A stretch of 27,897 bases of DNA from Acidobacteriota bacterium (GCA_003223065.1 QHXU01000001.1:4054-31950), one strand, 5' to 3'. Shown: positions 9,107 through 17,563, numbered from the stretch's first letter. Translations and numbers: made by a program. Notes: generated from the sequence alone by a model not told the origin.

Positions 9107-10315
9107 ATGAGCACCGAACCAAGCGTTCTCGAGCGCAAACGAGCACCCGAAAGCGCAATGGTGCGCACCGGGATGCTTGCCCTCGTCCTCTATTCGCTCG
9201 GGCATTTCTTTATCGATTTGTATTCGAGCGCTGTGGGCGCTTTCCAGCCGCTGCTGGTGGATAAGCTCCATTTCACGCTGACGCAGGCAGGCATCCTCGG
9301 GGGCGTAATGGTTTTTTCGGGCTCGTTCCTGCAGCCCGCCTACGGATATCTTTCCGACCGCTTCCACTCGCGGCTGTTTTCGGTGCTTGCGCCAGCGGTG
9401 GCGGGCGTGTTCATCGCGTTGCTCGGCCTGGCGTGGAACTTCTGGACGGCTGCTGCGCTGGTACTGGCCGGAGGCGCGGGAATCGCCTCCTTCCATCCAC
9501 AGGCGTCGGCGCGCGCAACGCTTGGGTTGCATACGAATCGCGGCCGCTGGATGGCCGTGTTCATAAGCTCCGGCTCGCTCGGCCTCGCGGCGGGCCCGAC
9601 ATATTTCGCTTCGATTATCCAGTGGCTCGGAATGGAGCGCAGCTACGTGGCGGCGATTCCCGGCGTAATCGTCAGTGTGATGCTGTTGTTGTGCCTCCGC
9701 CAGCCGGCACATCTCGAAGGCGCGCGGCACCGGAAATTTGAGTTAGCGCCGCTGCGCGCGGTGTGGAAGCCCTTAACGATTCTCCACGTGCTGGTCGTAT
9801 TGCGGTCCGCGGTGCAGATCGTCTTCAGCCAGTTCCTGCCGCTATATCTCTACCGCGAGCGTGGATTCACACTGATCCAGGCCACCGCCGCTCTTTCGAT
9901 GTACCAGGTGGCGGGCGCGCTGGGCGGGTTTGCCGGCGGCCACATGCAGGATCGTTTCGGAGGCCGGCGCGTGATTCTGTTCTCGATGATCGCGTCGGTG
10001 CCGCTGCTGGCGCTTTTTTTCTTCGGACATGGCATCGCGTCGCTCGCGGGACTCGCGATCGGCGGCCTGATACTGCTATTCACTGTGCCGGTGAATGTGG
10101 TGATGGCTCAGGATCTGGCTCCCTCGCAGGCGGGCACCGTCAGCGCGCTGATGATGGGCTTCGCGTGGGGCGTGGCCGGATTGATTTTCATTCCAATCAT
10201 CGGATGGGCGTCCGACCGTTTGAGTATGCAGACGACGATGAGTTCCCTGATCATCTTTCCGCTCATCGGCTTCTTTTTCACGCTAGCGCTGCCTAAAGAA
10301 CGAAAGAACAGGTGA
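9107..10315 (+). CDS. MFS transporter, fosmidomycin-resistance (Fsr)-like
   Basis: 402 residues with about twelve predicted membrane helices. The loop between helices 2 and 3 reads Gly-Tyr-Leu-Ser-Asp-Arg-Phe, the MFS A-motif region. The segment Gly-Ala-Gly-Ile-Ala-Ser-Phe-His-Pro-Gln-Ala-Ser is characteristic of the Fsr branch, which has a Phe-His-Pro motif at the same place. The family exports small drugs and possibly natural metabolites by proton antiport. ATG 9107 lacks a clear Shine-Dalgarno sequence; ATG 9158 is an alternative. Its stop overlaps the GTG of queC in GTGA, so it is transcribed with the queuosine genes. Whether it moves a deazapurine-related compound is speculation from this linkage alone. 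Confidence 0.9.
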   Translation: MSTEPSVLERKRAPESAMVRTGMLALVLYSLGHFFIDLYSSAVGAFQPLLVDKLHFTLTQAGILGGVMVFSGSFLQPAYGYLSDRFHSRLFSVLAPAVAGVFIALLGLAWNFWTAAALVLAGGAGIASFHPQASARATLGLHTNRGRWMAVFISSGSLGLAAGPTYFASIIQWLGMERSYVAAIPGVIVSVMLLLCLRQPAHLEGARHRKFELAPLRAVWKPLTILHVLVVLRSAVQIVFSQFLPLYLYRERGFTLIQATAALSMYQVAGALGGFAGGHMQDRFGGRRVILFSMIASVPLLALFFFGHGIASLAGLAIGGLILLFTVPVNVVMAQDLAPSQAGTVSALMMGFAWGVAGLIFIPIIGWASDRLSMQTTMSSLIIFPLIGFFFTLALPKERKNR

Positions 10316-10995
10316 AAGCTGTTTGCCTTCTGAGCGGAGGAATCGACTCCTCCACCTGCCTCGGTGTCGCCAGGCGCGAGGGCTTTGAGTGCTACGCCCT
10401 GTCGTTCGATTACGGACAGCGCCACAGGATCGAACTCCAGGCGGCGGCGCGTGTGGCCGAGTTTTTTGGCGCGCGGGAGCATCGCATCATCCCAGTCGAC
10501 TTGCGCGCTTTCGGATCGAGCGCGCTCACCGCCGATGATCTCGCGGTCCCCAAGCACCGTTCGGCGGCGGAGATGACCCAGGGCATTCCCGTCACGTACG
10601 TACCGGCGCGCAACACGATCTTTCTTGCGTTTGCGCTGGCGTGGGCGGAAGTGCTCGAATGTTCGGACATTTTCATCGGCGTCAACGCGATCGATTATTC
10701 CGGCTACCCCGACTGCCGTCCGGAATTCATCGAGGCCTTCGAGCGCCTGGCGAATCTCGCGACCAAATCCGGGGTAGAGGGAAGCCGTATGCGCATCCAC
10801 ACGCCGCTCATAAAGCTCAGCAAGGCGGAAATCGTGCGATTGGGCGCGAGCGCGGGACTCGACTTCGCCCTGACCCACAGTTGTTATGATCCTGATCAGG
10901 GAGGTCGGCCGTGCGGTCAATGCGATTCGTGCCTACTGCGCCGGAAGGGCTTTCAGGAAGCCGGTCTTCGGGACCCGCTGAGGTACGCGGAATAA
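10312..10995 (+). CDS. queC: 7-cyano-7-deazaguanine (preQ0) synthase QueC
   Basis: 227 residues, the usual length. The N-terminus has the ATP pyrophosphatase P-loop Ser-Gly-Gly-Ile-Asp-Ser-Ser (residues 8-14). Near the C-terminus are the four zinc cysteines, C191 and the cluster C201/C204/C207 in Cys-Gly-Gln-Cys-Asp-Ser-Cys. QueC uses ATP and ammonia to turn 7-carboxy-7-deazaguanine into preQ0, the precursor of queuosine in tRNA and of 7-deazaguanine DNA modifications. The GTG start overlaps the stop of the MFS gene by four bases. queE follows with an overlap. No queD, queF or folE is present, so the rest of the pathway lies elsewhere. Confidence 0.97.
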   Translation: MKAVCLLSGGIDSSTCLGVARREGFECYALSFDYGQRHRIELQAAARVAEFFGAREHRIIPVDLRAFGSSALTADDLAVPKHRSAAEMTQGIPVTYVPARNTIFLAFALAWAEVLECSDIFIGVNAIDYSGYPDCRPEFIEAFERLANLATKSGVEGSRMRIHTPLIKLSKAEIVRLGASAGLDFALTHSCYDPDQGGRPCGQCDSCLLRRKGFQEAGLRDPLRYAE

Positions 10996-11675
10996 GAATC
11001 GCCGAGATCTTCTATTCGATTCAGGGTGAGGGTATGCTCGCCGGGACGCCCAGCGTGTTCGTGCGCACCAGCGTCTGCAATCTCCGCTGCCGATGGTGCG
11101 ATACGCCTTATACCTCGTGGAAGCCGGAAGGAAGTGATATGGGGCTCGGCGCCATCCTTGCCGATGTGCGCCGCTGCCGGGCTTCTCACGCCGTGGTAAC
11201 GGGCGGCGAGCCGATGATTGCCAATCGTGTTGTGGAACTGACGCAAGGCCTGAAAGACCTTGGTATGCACGTCACGATTGAGACGGCGGGCACCGTTTAT
11301 CAGCCCGTTGTGTGCGACCTGATGAGCATCAGCCCCAAGCTGGCGAATTCGACGCCGCACGAGCGCGAAGGCGGACGGTGGGCGGGGCAGCACGATCGCC
11401 TGCGGTACCAACCCGAGGTCCTCAAAAAGTTGATGGCCGAATACGCTTATCAACTCAAGTTTGTCGTGACCGCACCCGACGATTTGACCGAGATCGAAAC
11501 GATGCTCAAGGAAACAGGCGCTCACCGCAGCCGCGTGGTGCTGATGGCCGAGGGGACCGATCCGGAAACACTGAACACGCGCGCACGTTGGCTGGTTGAG
11601 ATCTGCAAACGCGAGCATTTTCGCTACAGTCCCCGGCTGCACATTGACCTGTACGGAAACACGCGGGGCCGGTAG
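10911..11675 (+). CDS. queE: 7-carboxy-7-deazaguanine synthase QueE (radical SAM)
   Basis: The protein has the QueE N-terminal motif Arg-Ile-Ala-Glu-Ile-Phe-Tyr-Ser-Ile-Gln-Gly-Glu-Gly, followed by the radical-SAM cluster Cys-Asn-Leu-Arg-Cys-Arg-Trp-Cys (CX3CX2C) and a Gly-Gly-Glu-Pro SAM-binding motif. It converts carboxytetrahydropterin to 7-carboxy-7-deazaguanine, the substrate of QueC. The start is uncertain. GTG 10911 has a strong GGGAGGT (10899-10905) at good spacing and gives 254 residues with a 27-residue extension that merely re-reads queC. The homologous protein would begin at codon 10992, which is ATA and follows GAGG (10980-10983) by eight bases. I list the canonical codon. Length from 10992 would be 227 residues, including the ATA-initiated residue. 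Confidence 0.95.
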   Translation: MRSMRFVPTAPEGLSGSRSSGPAEVRGIRIAEIFYSIQGEGMLAGTPSVFVRTSVCNLRCRWCDTPYTSWKPEGSDMGLGAILADVRRCRASHAVVTGGEPMIANRVVELTQGLKDLGMHVTIETAGTVYQPVVCDLMSISPKLANSTPHEREGGRWAGQHDRLRYQPEVLKKLMAEYAYQLKFVVTAPDDLTEIETMLKETGAHRSRVVLMAEGTDPETLNTRARWLVEICKREHFRYSPRLHIDLYGNTRGR

Positions 11676-11684
11676 GGCTTCGCG

Positions 11685-13043
11685 TTACCTGTGCACAGTC
11701 AGAAACATCGTCTGCTGCACCGCCACTCCTCCCAAGGCCACGTGGATCTGGTAATCGCCATCGGCCACGCCGGGAACCGTAATGTTGAACTGGTACAAGC
11801 CGACGAAGCCCGGGGCGAGTCCGGCGTACGTTGTCGCTGCCGGCGTTTGACCGAACTGGATTGTCAGGTTGGGAATGCTGTTGGACTGTGTGACGATGAC
11901 GCCGGGCGGAATCGGCGGCATGACGTCGCCGAAGCCGATACCGTAGGCAGTGATCGAGTCTCCGGGCTTCGCCGGACGGAACGGCACGCCCGGGATCAGG
12001 TTCGTGTTACCGACGAACGTTATCCCGTCGTTGTAAAGGGCGGCTACGTATTGCTTGCCGCCTACCACGAAGCTTGGTGGAGCAAGCATGCCCGGCATCA
12101 TGGCCGCCCTCTGCATCACGAACGGCGCGCTGGCACCGGCGCAATTGGTGGCCGTGATCTGGACCGGACCCGTCGCCGTGTCGGCGGGAGCCTGCACGTT
12201 CATCTGACCCTGGCTGATGTACCACGTAAATGCGCTCTGGCCGTTGATCGACACAGCCGTGCCGTCGAGTTTCGTCGGCGCATTCACCCCGCTAAAATCG
12301 TTCCCGGTCCACTCCCGCGTGTTGGCCGCCAGATTCGACCCATATACCTCGATCCACGATCCTCCACCGAAAGTAGTAAACGCGCCGTAGGCGCCCGCCG
12401 AGATCACGTTCGTGATCGAGGGTGGCGATAGAGTGCATCCCGCGGCCGGCGTCAGCACGTAGCTGTTGGTATAGGCGTGGTCGCCCTTGTCTGCCTCGCT
12501 GTTGAAGTTGACTGCGTTGCCCGCTACGTAGAAATGAATGTTGCCGGCGTTCGTCGCGGGCGGCGTCCAGGTGAAAGTCCATGAGGTCGTGCTTGGGGTG
12601 CTGTGTTCGATGAACTGCACCATCGCGCCGCAGCCGGATTTAGGCTTTGGCTGGTTGTTGTCACACAGCACGAACGTGCCCGGGCCTGACGTGAAATCAC
12701 CGGCTTGCCCGTTGGCGAGATTGCCTTCGAGGCGCGCCGTCATCTGGAACCCGTAGTGCGTGTTCACCGGGTCCGATACCGTTACCGTGATGGTTTGCGC
12801 GACGCCGGGCGTGTAGCTGGATCCGCCTGAAAAGGTGGCGGCCACCTTACCACCCGCACCGTTAAGTGGCGTCCCGAAGTGGCACCCGGAGGAGGCACAC
12901 GCCATCGGGTACGCATTGACGTCGCCCGGGGCGCCGGTGGCGCGGGGATCGGGACCGCTCGCGTACGCGTAGAGGAGGGCCGGAACCACGGCCACGCTTA
13001 GCCCACATATGCCCCATAAGACCCTTTGCCCCTTCGTCGCCAT
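11685..13043 (-). CDS. Secreted choice-of-anchor/reelin-like protein with Solibacter C-terminal domain (TIGR03437-like)
   Basis: 452 residues. An N-terminal signal segment is followed by Thr-Gly-Ala-Pro-Gly-Asp and then Cys49-Ala-Ser-Ser-Gly-Cys54-His55, the pattern at the start of the reelin-like 'choice-of-anchor V' domains, where it resembles a cytochrome-type CxxCH site but with four residues between the cysteines. A beta-rich domain runs to about residue 205. The rest matches the Acidobacteria-specific C-terminal domain: Asn-Val-Ile-Ser-Ala-Gly-Ala-Tyr, Trp-Ile-Glu-Val-Tyr-Gly-Ser-Asn-Leu, Gly-Gln-Met-Asn-Val-Gln-Ala-Pro, and a late Gly-Leu-Tyr-Gln-Phe-Asn-Ile-Thr-Val-Pro. The function of this domain is unknown; it is usually at the end of exported proteins. 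The gene starts 4 bases after the mutY stop and converges with queE. Confidence 0.85.
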   Translation of the reverse strand: MATKGQRVLWGICGLSVAVVPALLYAYASGPDPRATGAPGDVNAYPMACASSGCHFGTPLNGAGGKVAATFSGGSSYTPGVAQTITVTVSDPVNTHYGFQMTARLEGNLANGQAGDFTSGPGTFVLCDNNQPKPKSGCGAMVQFIEHSTPSTTSWTFTWTPPATNAGNIHFYVAGNAVNFNSEADKGDHAYTNSYVLTPAAGCTLSPPSITNVISAGAYGAFTTFGGGSWIEVYGSNLAANTREWTGNDFSGVNAPTKLDGTAVSINGQSAFTWYISQGQMNVQAPADTATGPVQITATNCAGASAPFVMQRAAMMPGMLAPPSFVVGGKQYVAALYNDGITFVGNTNLIPGVPFRPAKPGDSITAYGIGFGDVMPPIPPGVIVTQSNSIPNLTIQFGQTPAATTYAGLAPGFVGLYQFNITVPGVADGDYQIHVALGGVAVQQTMFLTVHR

Positions 13044-13047
13044 AACG

Positions 13048-13992
13048 CTATCTGCCTAAACACCGGAGCGCCTTCTTTGCTGTGGTGCTTAAAGGGATTT
13101 CATTTTCCTCGCGAAAGGGCCACCATAACGACGCTTTGGGGAAAGAATTCGCGGCGGCTTCGTGAACGAAGAAGCGGTAGTAGTGGTGGGTTATCGTGTG
13201 GCGGAATTCGCCCAGCCTTCTTCCCAGACGCGCGCTGGTAAAGGGGCCGGGCAGGTCCCAGAAGCCCTTTACGCGGGGGCTCGGAACCAGGAGAACCTGA
13301 TTCCGCCGGCGGATTATGAGCAGCGTTCTTTCAAGCCGGACGGGGTAGGGCTTGGTCCGCTTCGACGGCAACTCGCTCGGGTTACCGTGTTTTCGCGACT
13401 CGCAATGGTCAACGACGGGGCAAACGCCGCAGCGCGGATCGCCAGGCAGACACACAATCGCGCCCAGCTCCATCAACGACTGGTTGGAGCGTCCCGAGTC
13501 GCCGTTATCGAGCAGGCCGTCCGCCTTTCGCCGGACATCAACCCCGTCGTCGTTGGTTAGACGCACGATGACACGACGAATGTTTCCATCCACCACCGCG
13601 TGCGGCAACCCGAAGGCAATGCTTGAGATTGCGGCGGCTGTATAATCGCCGACCCCGGCCAGCTCGCGGATCGAGGCGTAGTCCCTGGGGAACGCACCTC
13701 GCTCGACGATCTGCCGGGCGGCTTTCTGCAAATTGCGCGCCCGCGAGTAGTACCCGAGACCGCTCCAGAGAGCCAGCACCTCGGCCTCCGGCGCGGCCGC
13801 CAGCGCCTCGGCGTTGGGGAAACGCTTGAGAAAGCGCTCGTAGTAAGGGATGACAGCCGCCACGCGAGTCTGCTGCAGCATGACCTCGGAGATCAAGATC
13901 GCGTAGGGATCGCGGGTGCGCCGCCAGGGCAGGTCGCGCTTCGCCCGTTCATACCAGCGGGCCAGCTTGCGGCGAATGGATCGAACGTCCAA
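13048..13992 (-). CDS. mutY: A/G-specific adenine DNA glycosylase MutY
   Basis: 314 residues. The helix-hairpin-helix glycosylase core has the catalytic glutamate in Ser-Glu36-Val-Met-Leu-Gln-Gln-Thr, the Gly-Val-Gly-Asp-Tyr-Thr-Ala hairpin at about 113-119, and the catalytic aspartate in Val-Asp135-Gly-Asn. The 4Fe-4S cluster cysteines are C181, C188, C191 and C197 (CX6CX2CX5C). The C-terminal half is a short NUDIX-like domain with Thr-His-His-Tyr-Tyr, which in the family recognises 8-oxoguanine. The enzyme removes adenine mispaired with 8-oxoG. Only TTG 13992 can start the conserved N-terminus, since a TAG lies four codons upstream; AGAGG directly abuts it, too close for a normal ribosome site. 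The gene is divergent from uvrA, so two repair genes share one short control region. Confidence 0.95.
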   Translation of the reverse strand: MDVRSIRRKLARWYERAKRDLPWRRTRDPYAILISEVMLQQTRVAAVIPYYERFLKRFPNAEALAAAPEAEVLALWSGLGYYSRARNLQKAARQIVERGAFPRDYASIRELAGVGDYTAAAISSIAFGLPHAVVDGNIRRVIVRLTNDDGVDVRRKADGLLDNGDSGRSNQSLMELGAIVCLPGDPRCGVCPVVDHCESRKHGNPSELPSKRTKPYPVRLERTLLIIRRRNQVLLVPSPRVKGFWDLPGPFTSARLGRRLGEFRHTITHHYYRFFVHEAAANSFPKASLWWPFREENEIPLSTTAKKALRCLGR

Positions 13993-14073
13993 CCTCTTAT
14001 ACTAAAGAATAAGGTCAGTGGTCAGTGGTGAAGCGTGACGCACCACTCACCACTCACCACGGACCAACTCACC
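13993..14073. promoter_or_regulatory. Shared mutY/uvrA divergent promoter region
   Basis: About 80 bases separate the likely TTG starts of mutY (minus) and uvrA (plus). The sequence TATACT at about 14000-14005 is a good plus-strand -10 box, and the opposite strand reads TAGTAT/TATAAG in the same place, so both genes may use overlapping -10 elements. The remainder is a long hairpin listed separately. I see no recognisable LexA-type palindrome. Confidence 0.45.
14013..14058 (+). repeat. Imperfect long inverted repeat (hairpin) in the uvrA leader
   Basis: Left arm 14013-14030 is built of repeated GGTCAGT units ending GGTG. Right arm 14041-14058 is CACCACTCACCACTCACC, complementary at 16 of 18 positions, around a ten-base loop. 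It lies just upstream of, or covers, the uvrA start. Low-complexity (GTCAGTG)n/(CACTCAC)n units of this type are dispersed in some genomes, so it may be a dispersed repeat rather than a control element. Confidence 0.7.
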
Positions 14074-16869
14074 TTGAACGACTCCATTTGCATCCGTGGC
14101 GCGCGCGTCCATAACCTGAAGGACATCACGCTCGAGATCCCGCATGAGCGGCTTACGGTGATCACCGGCGTGTCAGGCTCGGGCAAGTCGTCGCTCGCCT
14201 TCGACACGATTTACGCCGAGGGCCAGCGGCGGTATGTCGAATCGCTCTCCGCCTACGCGCGGCAATTCCTGGAGCGCATGGAGAAACCCGATGTGGACGA
14301 GATCGACGGCATCGCGCCGCCGGTCGCCATCCGCCAGAAAAACACCACGCGCAATCCACGCTCGACCGTCGCCACTTCGACCGAGCTGTACGATTTCCTG
14401 CGCCTCCTCTGGGCGCGCGCCGGGCGTACGTTCTGCCCAAACTGCGGTATCCATGTGGAGCGCGACACCGTCGATCAGGTCGCCGCGAAGATGCTCGCGC
14501 AACCCGCGGGCTCGCGCTGGTATGCGCTATTTATGCTTGCGCCCGAAAAGTCGACCGAGGCTCTGCGGGACCGCCTGTTCGATCTTCGCAAGAAGGGCTT
14601 CAATCGCCTGTATCAAGGCGGCCGCGTCTTCGAGTTTTCCACGCCGGAATCTCTGCTGGACGTCGATTTCTCGAAGCCTGTTCACGTGTTGGTCGATCGC
14701 ATTGCGATCTCCCCTGACATCAGGCAACGGCTGGTCGACACCCTCGAGATCTGTTATCGCGAGGCGGGCGAGGTGATCTTTGAGCCCGCGGGCGGCGGAC
14801 AATCGCTGCGCTTCAGCGAAAAATTTGCCTGCAAGCGTTGCGGGAAGGAGTTCGCCGAGCCTGAGCCGAGCCTGTTCAGCTTCAACAATCCTTATGGTGC
14901 TTGCAAGCGGTGCCAGGGCTTTGGCAACACCATCGATTACGACATGGACCTGGTGATCCCGGACCGCTCGCTCTCGATTCAGCAGGGCGCCGTCGATCCG
15001 TGGACCAAGCCCCAGCACTCCTGGTATCTGGAGGAGGAGTTTCGCAAGGCAGCCAAAGGAAGGGTACGCCTGAGCGTGCCGTTTGTCGAGCTTCGCGAAG
15101 AGGAGCGGGCATTTGTCCACGAACACGTCCGCCGGTATTTCCGCGAAGTCGAAGCGAAAAAGTACAAGGTCCACGTCCGGGTGTTCATTAGCCGGTATCG
15201 CGGCTATACGATGTGCCCGGATTGCGGAGGCTCGCGCCTGCGGCCGGAGGCGCTGTACATACGCGTGGGCGGCAAGACGATGGCCGACGTGAGCCGCATG
15301 AACATCGCCGATGCACAGGCGTTTTTCAGCCGGCTCGAACTATCGCCCGAAGAGACCGCCATCGCCGAGCGGGTGCTGGTCGAGATCCGGCAGCGTCTGA
15401 AGTTTTTGAATGATGTCGGGCTCGAATACCTGACGCTCGACCGTCTTTCGGCGACGCTATCGGGCGGGGAAGCGCAGCGCATCCAGCTCGCCACGTGTTT
15501 AGGGTCGCGCCTGGTAGGCGCGTGCTACGTGCTGGACGAGCCGTCCATCGGCTTGCACAGCCGCGATACCGGCCGCCTGATCGGAATTCTCGAAGAACTG
15601 CGCGATCTCGGCAACACCGTGCTGGTGGTGGAGCACGATCCTGATGTGATGTCCTCCGCGGACCACATCATCGACCTCGGGCCGGGCGCGGGCGAAAACG
15701 GAGGGCGCATCATTTTCGAGGGGTCGTATGGGCAACTGCTCAGCGATGGATCGGCGTCGCTCACTTCGCGTTACCTCCGCGGCGAGCTCAAGACCTCCCA
15801 CCTGACCGGCCGCCGCACGCCGAATCCCAAGCGCTGGGTCCGTTTTCTCGGCGCCCAGGCGCACAACTTGAAGGGCATCGATGTCTCAATTCCATTGCAC
15901 CTGATGGTGGCTGTGACGGGCGTCTCCGGCTCCGGAAAATCAACGCTGGTGCACAATGTGATCTATCAGTCGCTCGCCAAGCGGATGAACCGCGACCAGC
16001 CGGGTCCATCGGTCGAGGCCGAGGAGTTCGGTGTTGCGCCGGAAAAGCTGACCTGCCGCAAAGTCGAGAAAGCGGATCTGCTGACCCAGGTGGTGCTGGT
16101 GGATCAATCGCCCATCGGGCGCACGCCACGCTCGAATCCTGTAACGTACATCAAAGCCTTCGACATTATCCGCGAGCTGTTCGCTTCCACAACGGAAGCG
16201 GACCGGCGCGGCTATGCTGCCGGCCACTTCTCGTTTAACATTCCGGGAGGACGGTGCGAAACCTGCCAGGGAGACGGCACCGTCACCGTGGAGATGCAGT
16301 TCCTGGCCGACGTCGAGCTGGTGTGCGAGGACTGCAAGGGAACGCGCTACAAGTCCAGTGTGCTCGACGTCCGCTATCACGGCTTGAACATCCACGAAGT
16401 TCTGCAGCTCACTGTCAAGGAAGCGATTTCGTTTTTCTCGGGCACACCGCGCCTGGTACAGAAGCTGAAGGTGCTGAACGACGTCGGCCTGGGTTACCTG
16501 CGGCTTGGGCAATCTGCGACCACGCTTTCCGGCGGCGAAGCGCAGCGCGTGAAGCTGGCCGCGCACCTGGCGCAGGCGTCGAGCGAAGGAACGCTTTACA
16601 TATTCGACGAACCGACCACGGGCTTGCACTTCGACGACATCGCCAAATTGCTCGATGCGTTCGAGCGTCTTCTGCGGTCAGGCGGCAGCATTCTGATAAT
16701 CGAGCACAATCTCGAAGTGATCCGCCGGGCTGACTGGGTGATCGACTTGGGACCCGAGGGCGGCGATGCAGGAGGGCGAATCGTCGCCGAAGGCACTCCG
16801 GAGCAGATTGCAGAGGTAGCGGAGTCCTATACTGGGCGGTATCTGCAGAGAGGCCTTCACGCGAAATGA
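14074..16869 (+). CDS. uvrA: Excinuclease ABC subunit A (UvrA)
   Basis: About 931 residues from TTG 14074, the usual length. Two ABC ATPase halves are complete: Walker A Gly-Val-Ser-Gly-Ser-Gly-Lys-Ser-Ser near residue 32 and again Gly-Val-Ser-Gly-Ser-Gly-Lys-Ser-Thr in the second half, each with a Leu-Ser-Gly-Gly-Glu-Ala-Gln-Arg signature. Zinc-module cysteine pairs are seen (Cys-Pro-Asn-Cys, Cys-Lys-Arg-Cys twice, Cys-Pro-Asp-Cys, and Cys-Glu-Thr-Cys with Cys-Glu-Asp-Cys). UvrA finds bulky DNA lesions and loads UvrB in nucleotide excision repair. I prefer TTG 14074 because homology to other UvrA proteins begins with Ile-Arg-Gly-Ala-Arg-Val-His-Asn-Leu a few codons later; GTG 14035 would sit in the hairpin loop and add residues encoded by the repeat. 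Confidence 0.97.
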   Translation: MNDSICIRGARVHNLKDITLEIPHERLTVITGVSGSGKSSLAFDTIYAEGQRRYVESLSAYARQFLERMEKPDVDEIDGIAPPVAIRQKNTTRNPRSTVATSTELYDFLRLLWARAGRTFCPNCGIHVERDTVDQVAAKMLAQPAGSRWYALFMLAPEKSTEALRDRLFDLRKKGFNRLYQGGRVFEFSTPESLLDVDFSKPVHVLVDRIAISPDIRQRLVDTLEICYREAGEVIFEPAGGGQSLRFSEKFACKRCGKEFAEPEPSLFSFNNPYGACKRCQGFGNTIDYDMDLVIPDRSLSIQQGAVDPWTKPQHSWYLEEEFRKAAKGRVRLSVPFVELREEERAFVHEHVRRYFREVEAKKYKVHVRVFISRYRGYTMCPDCGGSRLRPEALYIRVGGKTMADVSRMNIADAQAFFSRLELSPEETAIAERVLVEIRQRLKFLNDVGLEYLTLDRLSATLSGGEAQRIQLATCLGSRLVGACYVLDEPSIGLHSRDTGRLIGILEELRDLGNTVLVVEHDPDVMSSADHIIDLGPGAGENGGRIIFEGSYGQLLSDGSASLTSRYLRGELKTSHLTGRRTPNPKRWVRFLGAQAHNLKGIDVSIPLHLMVAVTGVSGSGKSTLVHNVIYQSLAKRMNRDQPGPSVEAEEFGVAPEKLTCRKVEKADLLTQVVLVDQSPIGRTPRSNPVTYIKAFDIIRELFASTTEADRRGYAAGHFSFNIPGGRCETCQGDGTVTVEMQFLADVELVCEDCKGTRYKSSVLDVRYHGLNIHEVLQLTVKEAISFFSGTPRLVQKLKVLNDVGLGYLRLGQSATTLSGGEAQRVKLAAHLAQASSEGTLYIFDEPTTGLHFDDIAKLLDAFERLLRSGGSILIIEHNLEVIRRADWVIDLGPEGGDAGGRIVAEGTPEQIAEVAESYTGRYLQRGLHAK

Positions 16870-16870
16870 T

Positions 16871-17563
16871 ATGCCTGGTTCACCCCACATAGAAACTCAT
16901 TTTCGATCGTCCGCTTCCGTGCGCGATGTTGTCATCGGCATGGCCGACGGCCTGACGGTGCCCTTCGCCCTGGCGGCCGGGCTTGCCGCCGTGGCTGCCT
17001 CGCGTGTGATCGTAATCGCCGGTCTGGCCGAGATCGCCGCCGGTTCGATCGCGATGGGACTCGGTGGATATCTCGCGGCGCGCAGCGATGCCGAACACTA
17101 CGCCAGCGAGCGGGCTCGCGAAGAGAGAGAAATCATCGAGAAGCCGAACGACGAGCGCCGCGAGGTGCTCGAGATCCTCGATTCCTACGGCCTGACGCGT
17201 GAGCAGAGCGCGCCGATTCTGGTCGCCTTCGAAGCCAAGCCCGCGACCTGGGTGGATTGGATGATGCGGTTCGAGCTTGGGCTCGAGGAGCCCGACCCGA
17301 GGCGGGCGGTGCGCAGCGCGTCGACCATCGCGCTGTCCTACGTCGCCGGCGGCCTGATTCCGCTGGCGCCTTACATGGTCACGCCCCACGCCGTGACGGC
17401 GCTCGAGTGCTCGGTGGCGGCGACCGTGGTGGCGCTGGCGATTTTCGGTTATATTAAGGGCCGCTTCACTGGTGCGCATCCGCTGCGCAGCGCGGTCCAC
17501 ACGACGCTGATCGGCGGCATCGCCGCGGGCGCGGCCTATGCAATCGCCAAACTGTTCGCTTGA
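16871..17563 (+). CDS. VIT1/CCC1-type metal transporter family protein
   Basis: 230 residues. Two N-terminal membrane helices include Asp-Val-Val-Ile-Gly-Met-Ala-Asp-Gly-Leu-Thr-Val-Pro-Phe, typical of the VIT/CCC1 family. A charged cytoplasmic segment at about 75-120 is rich in spaced glutamates (Glu-Arg-Ala-Arg-Glu-Glu-Arg-Glu-Ile...), the metal-binding region of the family, and three further helices follow. Members move Fe2+ or Mn2+ out of the cytosol, usually in exchange for protons. The gene starts one base after the uvrA stop, so it is co-transcribed with uvrA. A link between metal efflux and oxidative DNA damage is plausible but only inferred. It ends adjacent to the convergent glycosyltransferase gene, with no gap. 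Confidence 0.9.
   Translation: MPGSPHIETHFRSSASVRDVVIGMADGLTVPFALAAGLAAVAASRVIVIAGLAEIAAGSIAMGLGGYLAARSDAEHYASERAREEREIIEKPNDERREVLEILDSYGLTREQSAPILVAFEAKPATWVDWMMRFELGLEEPDPRRAVRSASTIALSYVAGGLIPLAPYMVTPHAVTALECSVAATVVALAIFGYIKGRFTGAHPLRSAVHTTLIGGIAAGAAYAIAKLFA

Noticed and set aside
9071..9730. N-terminal extension of the OPT transporter frame
   Set aside because: The extra 220 codons are the reverse of the MFS gene and are highly charged, unlike an OPT protein; homology begins at ATG 9070.
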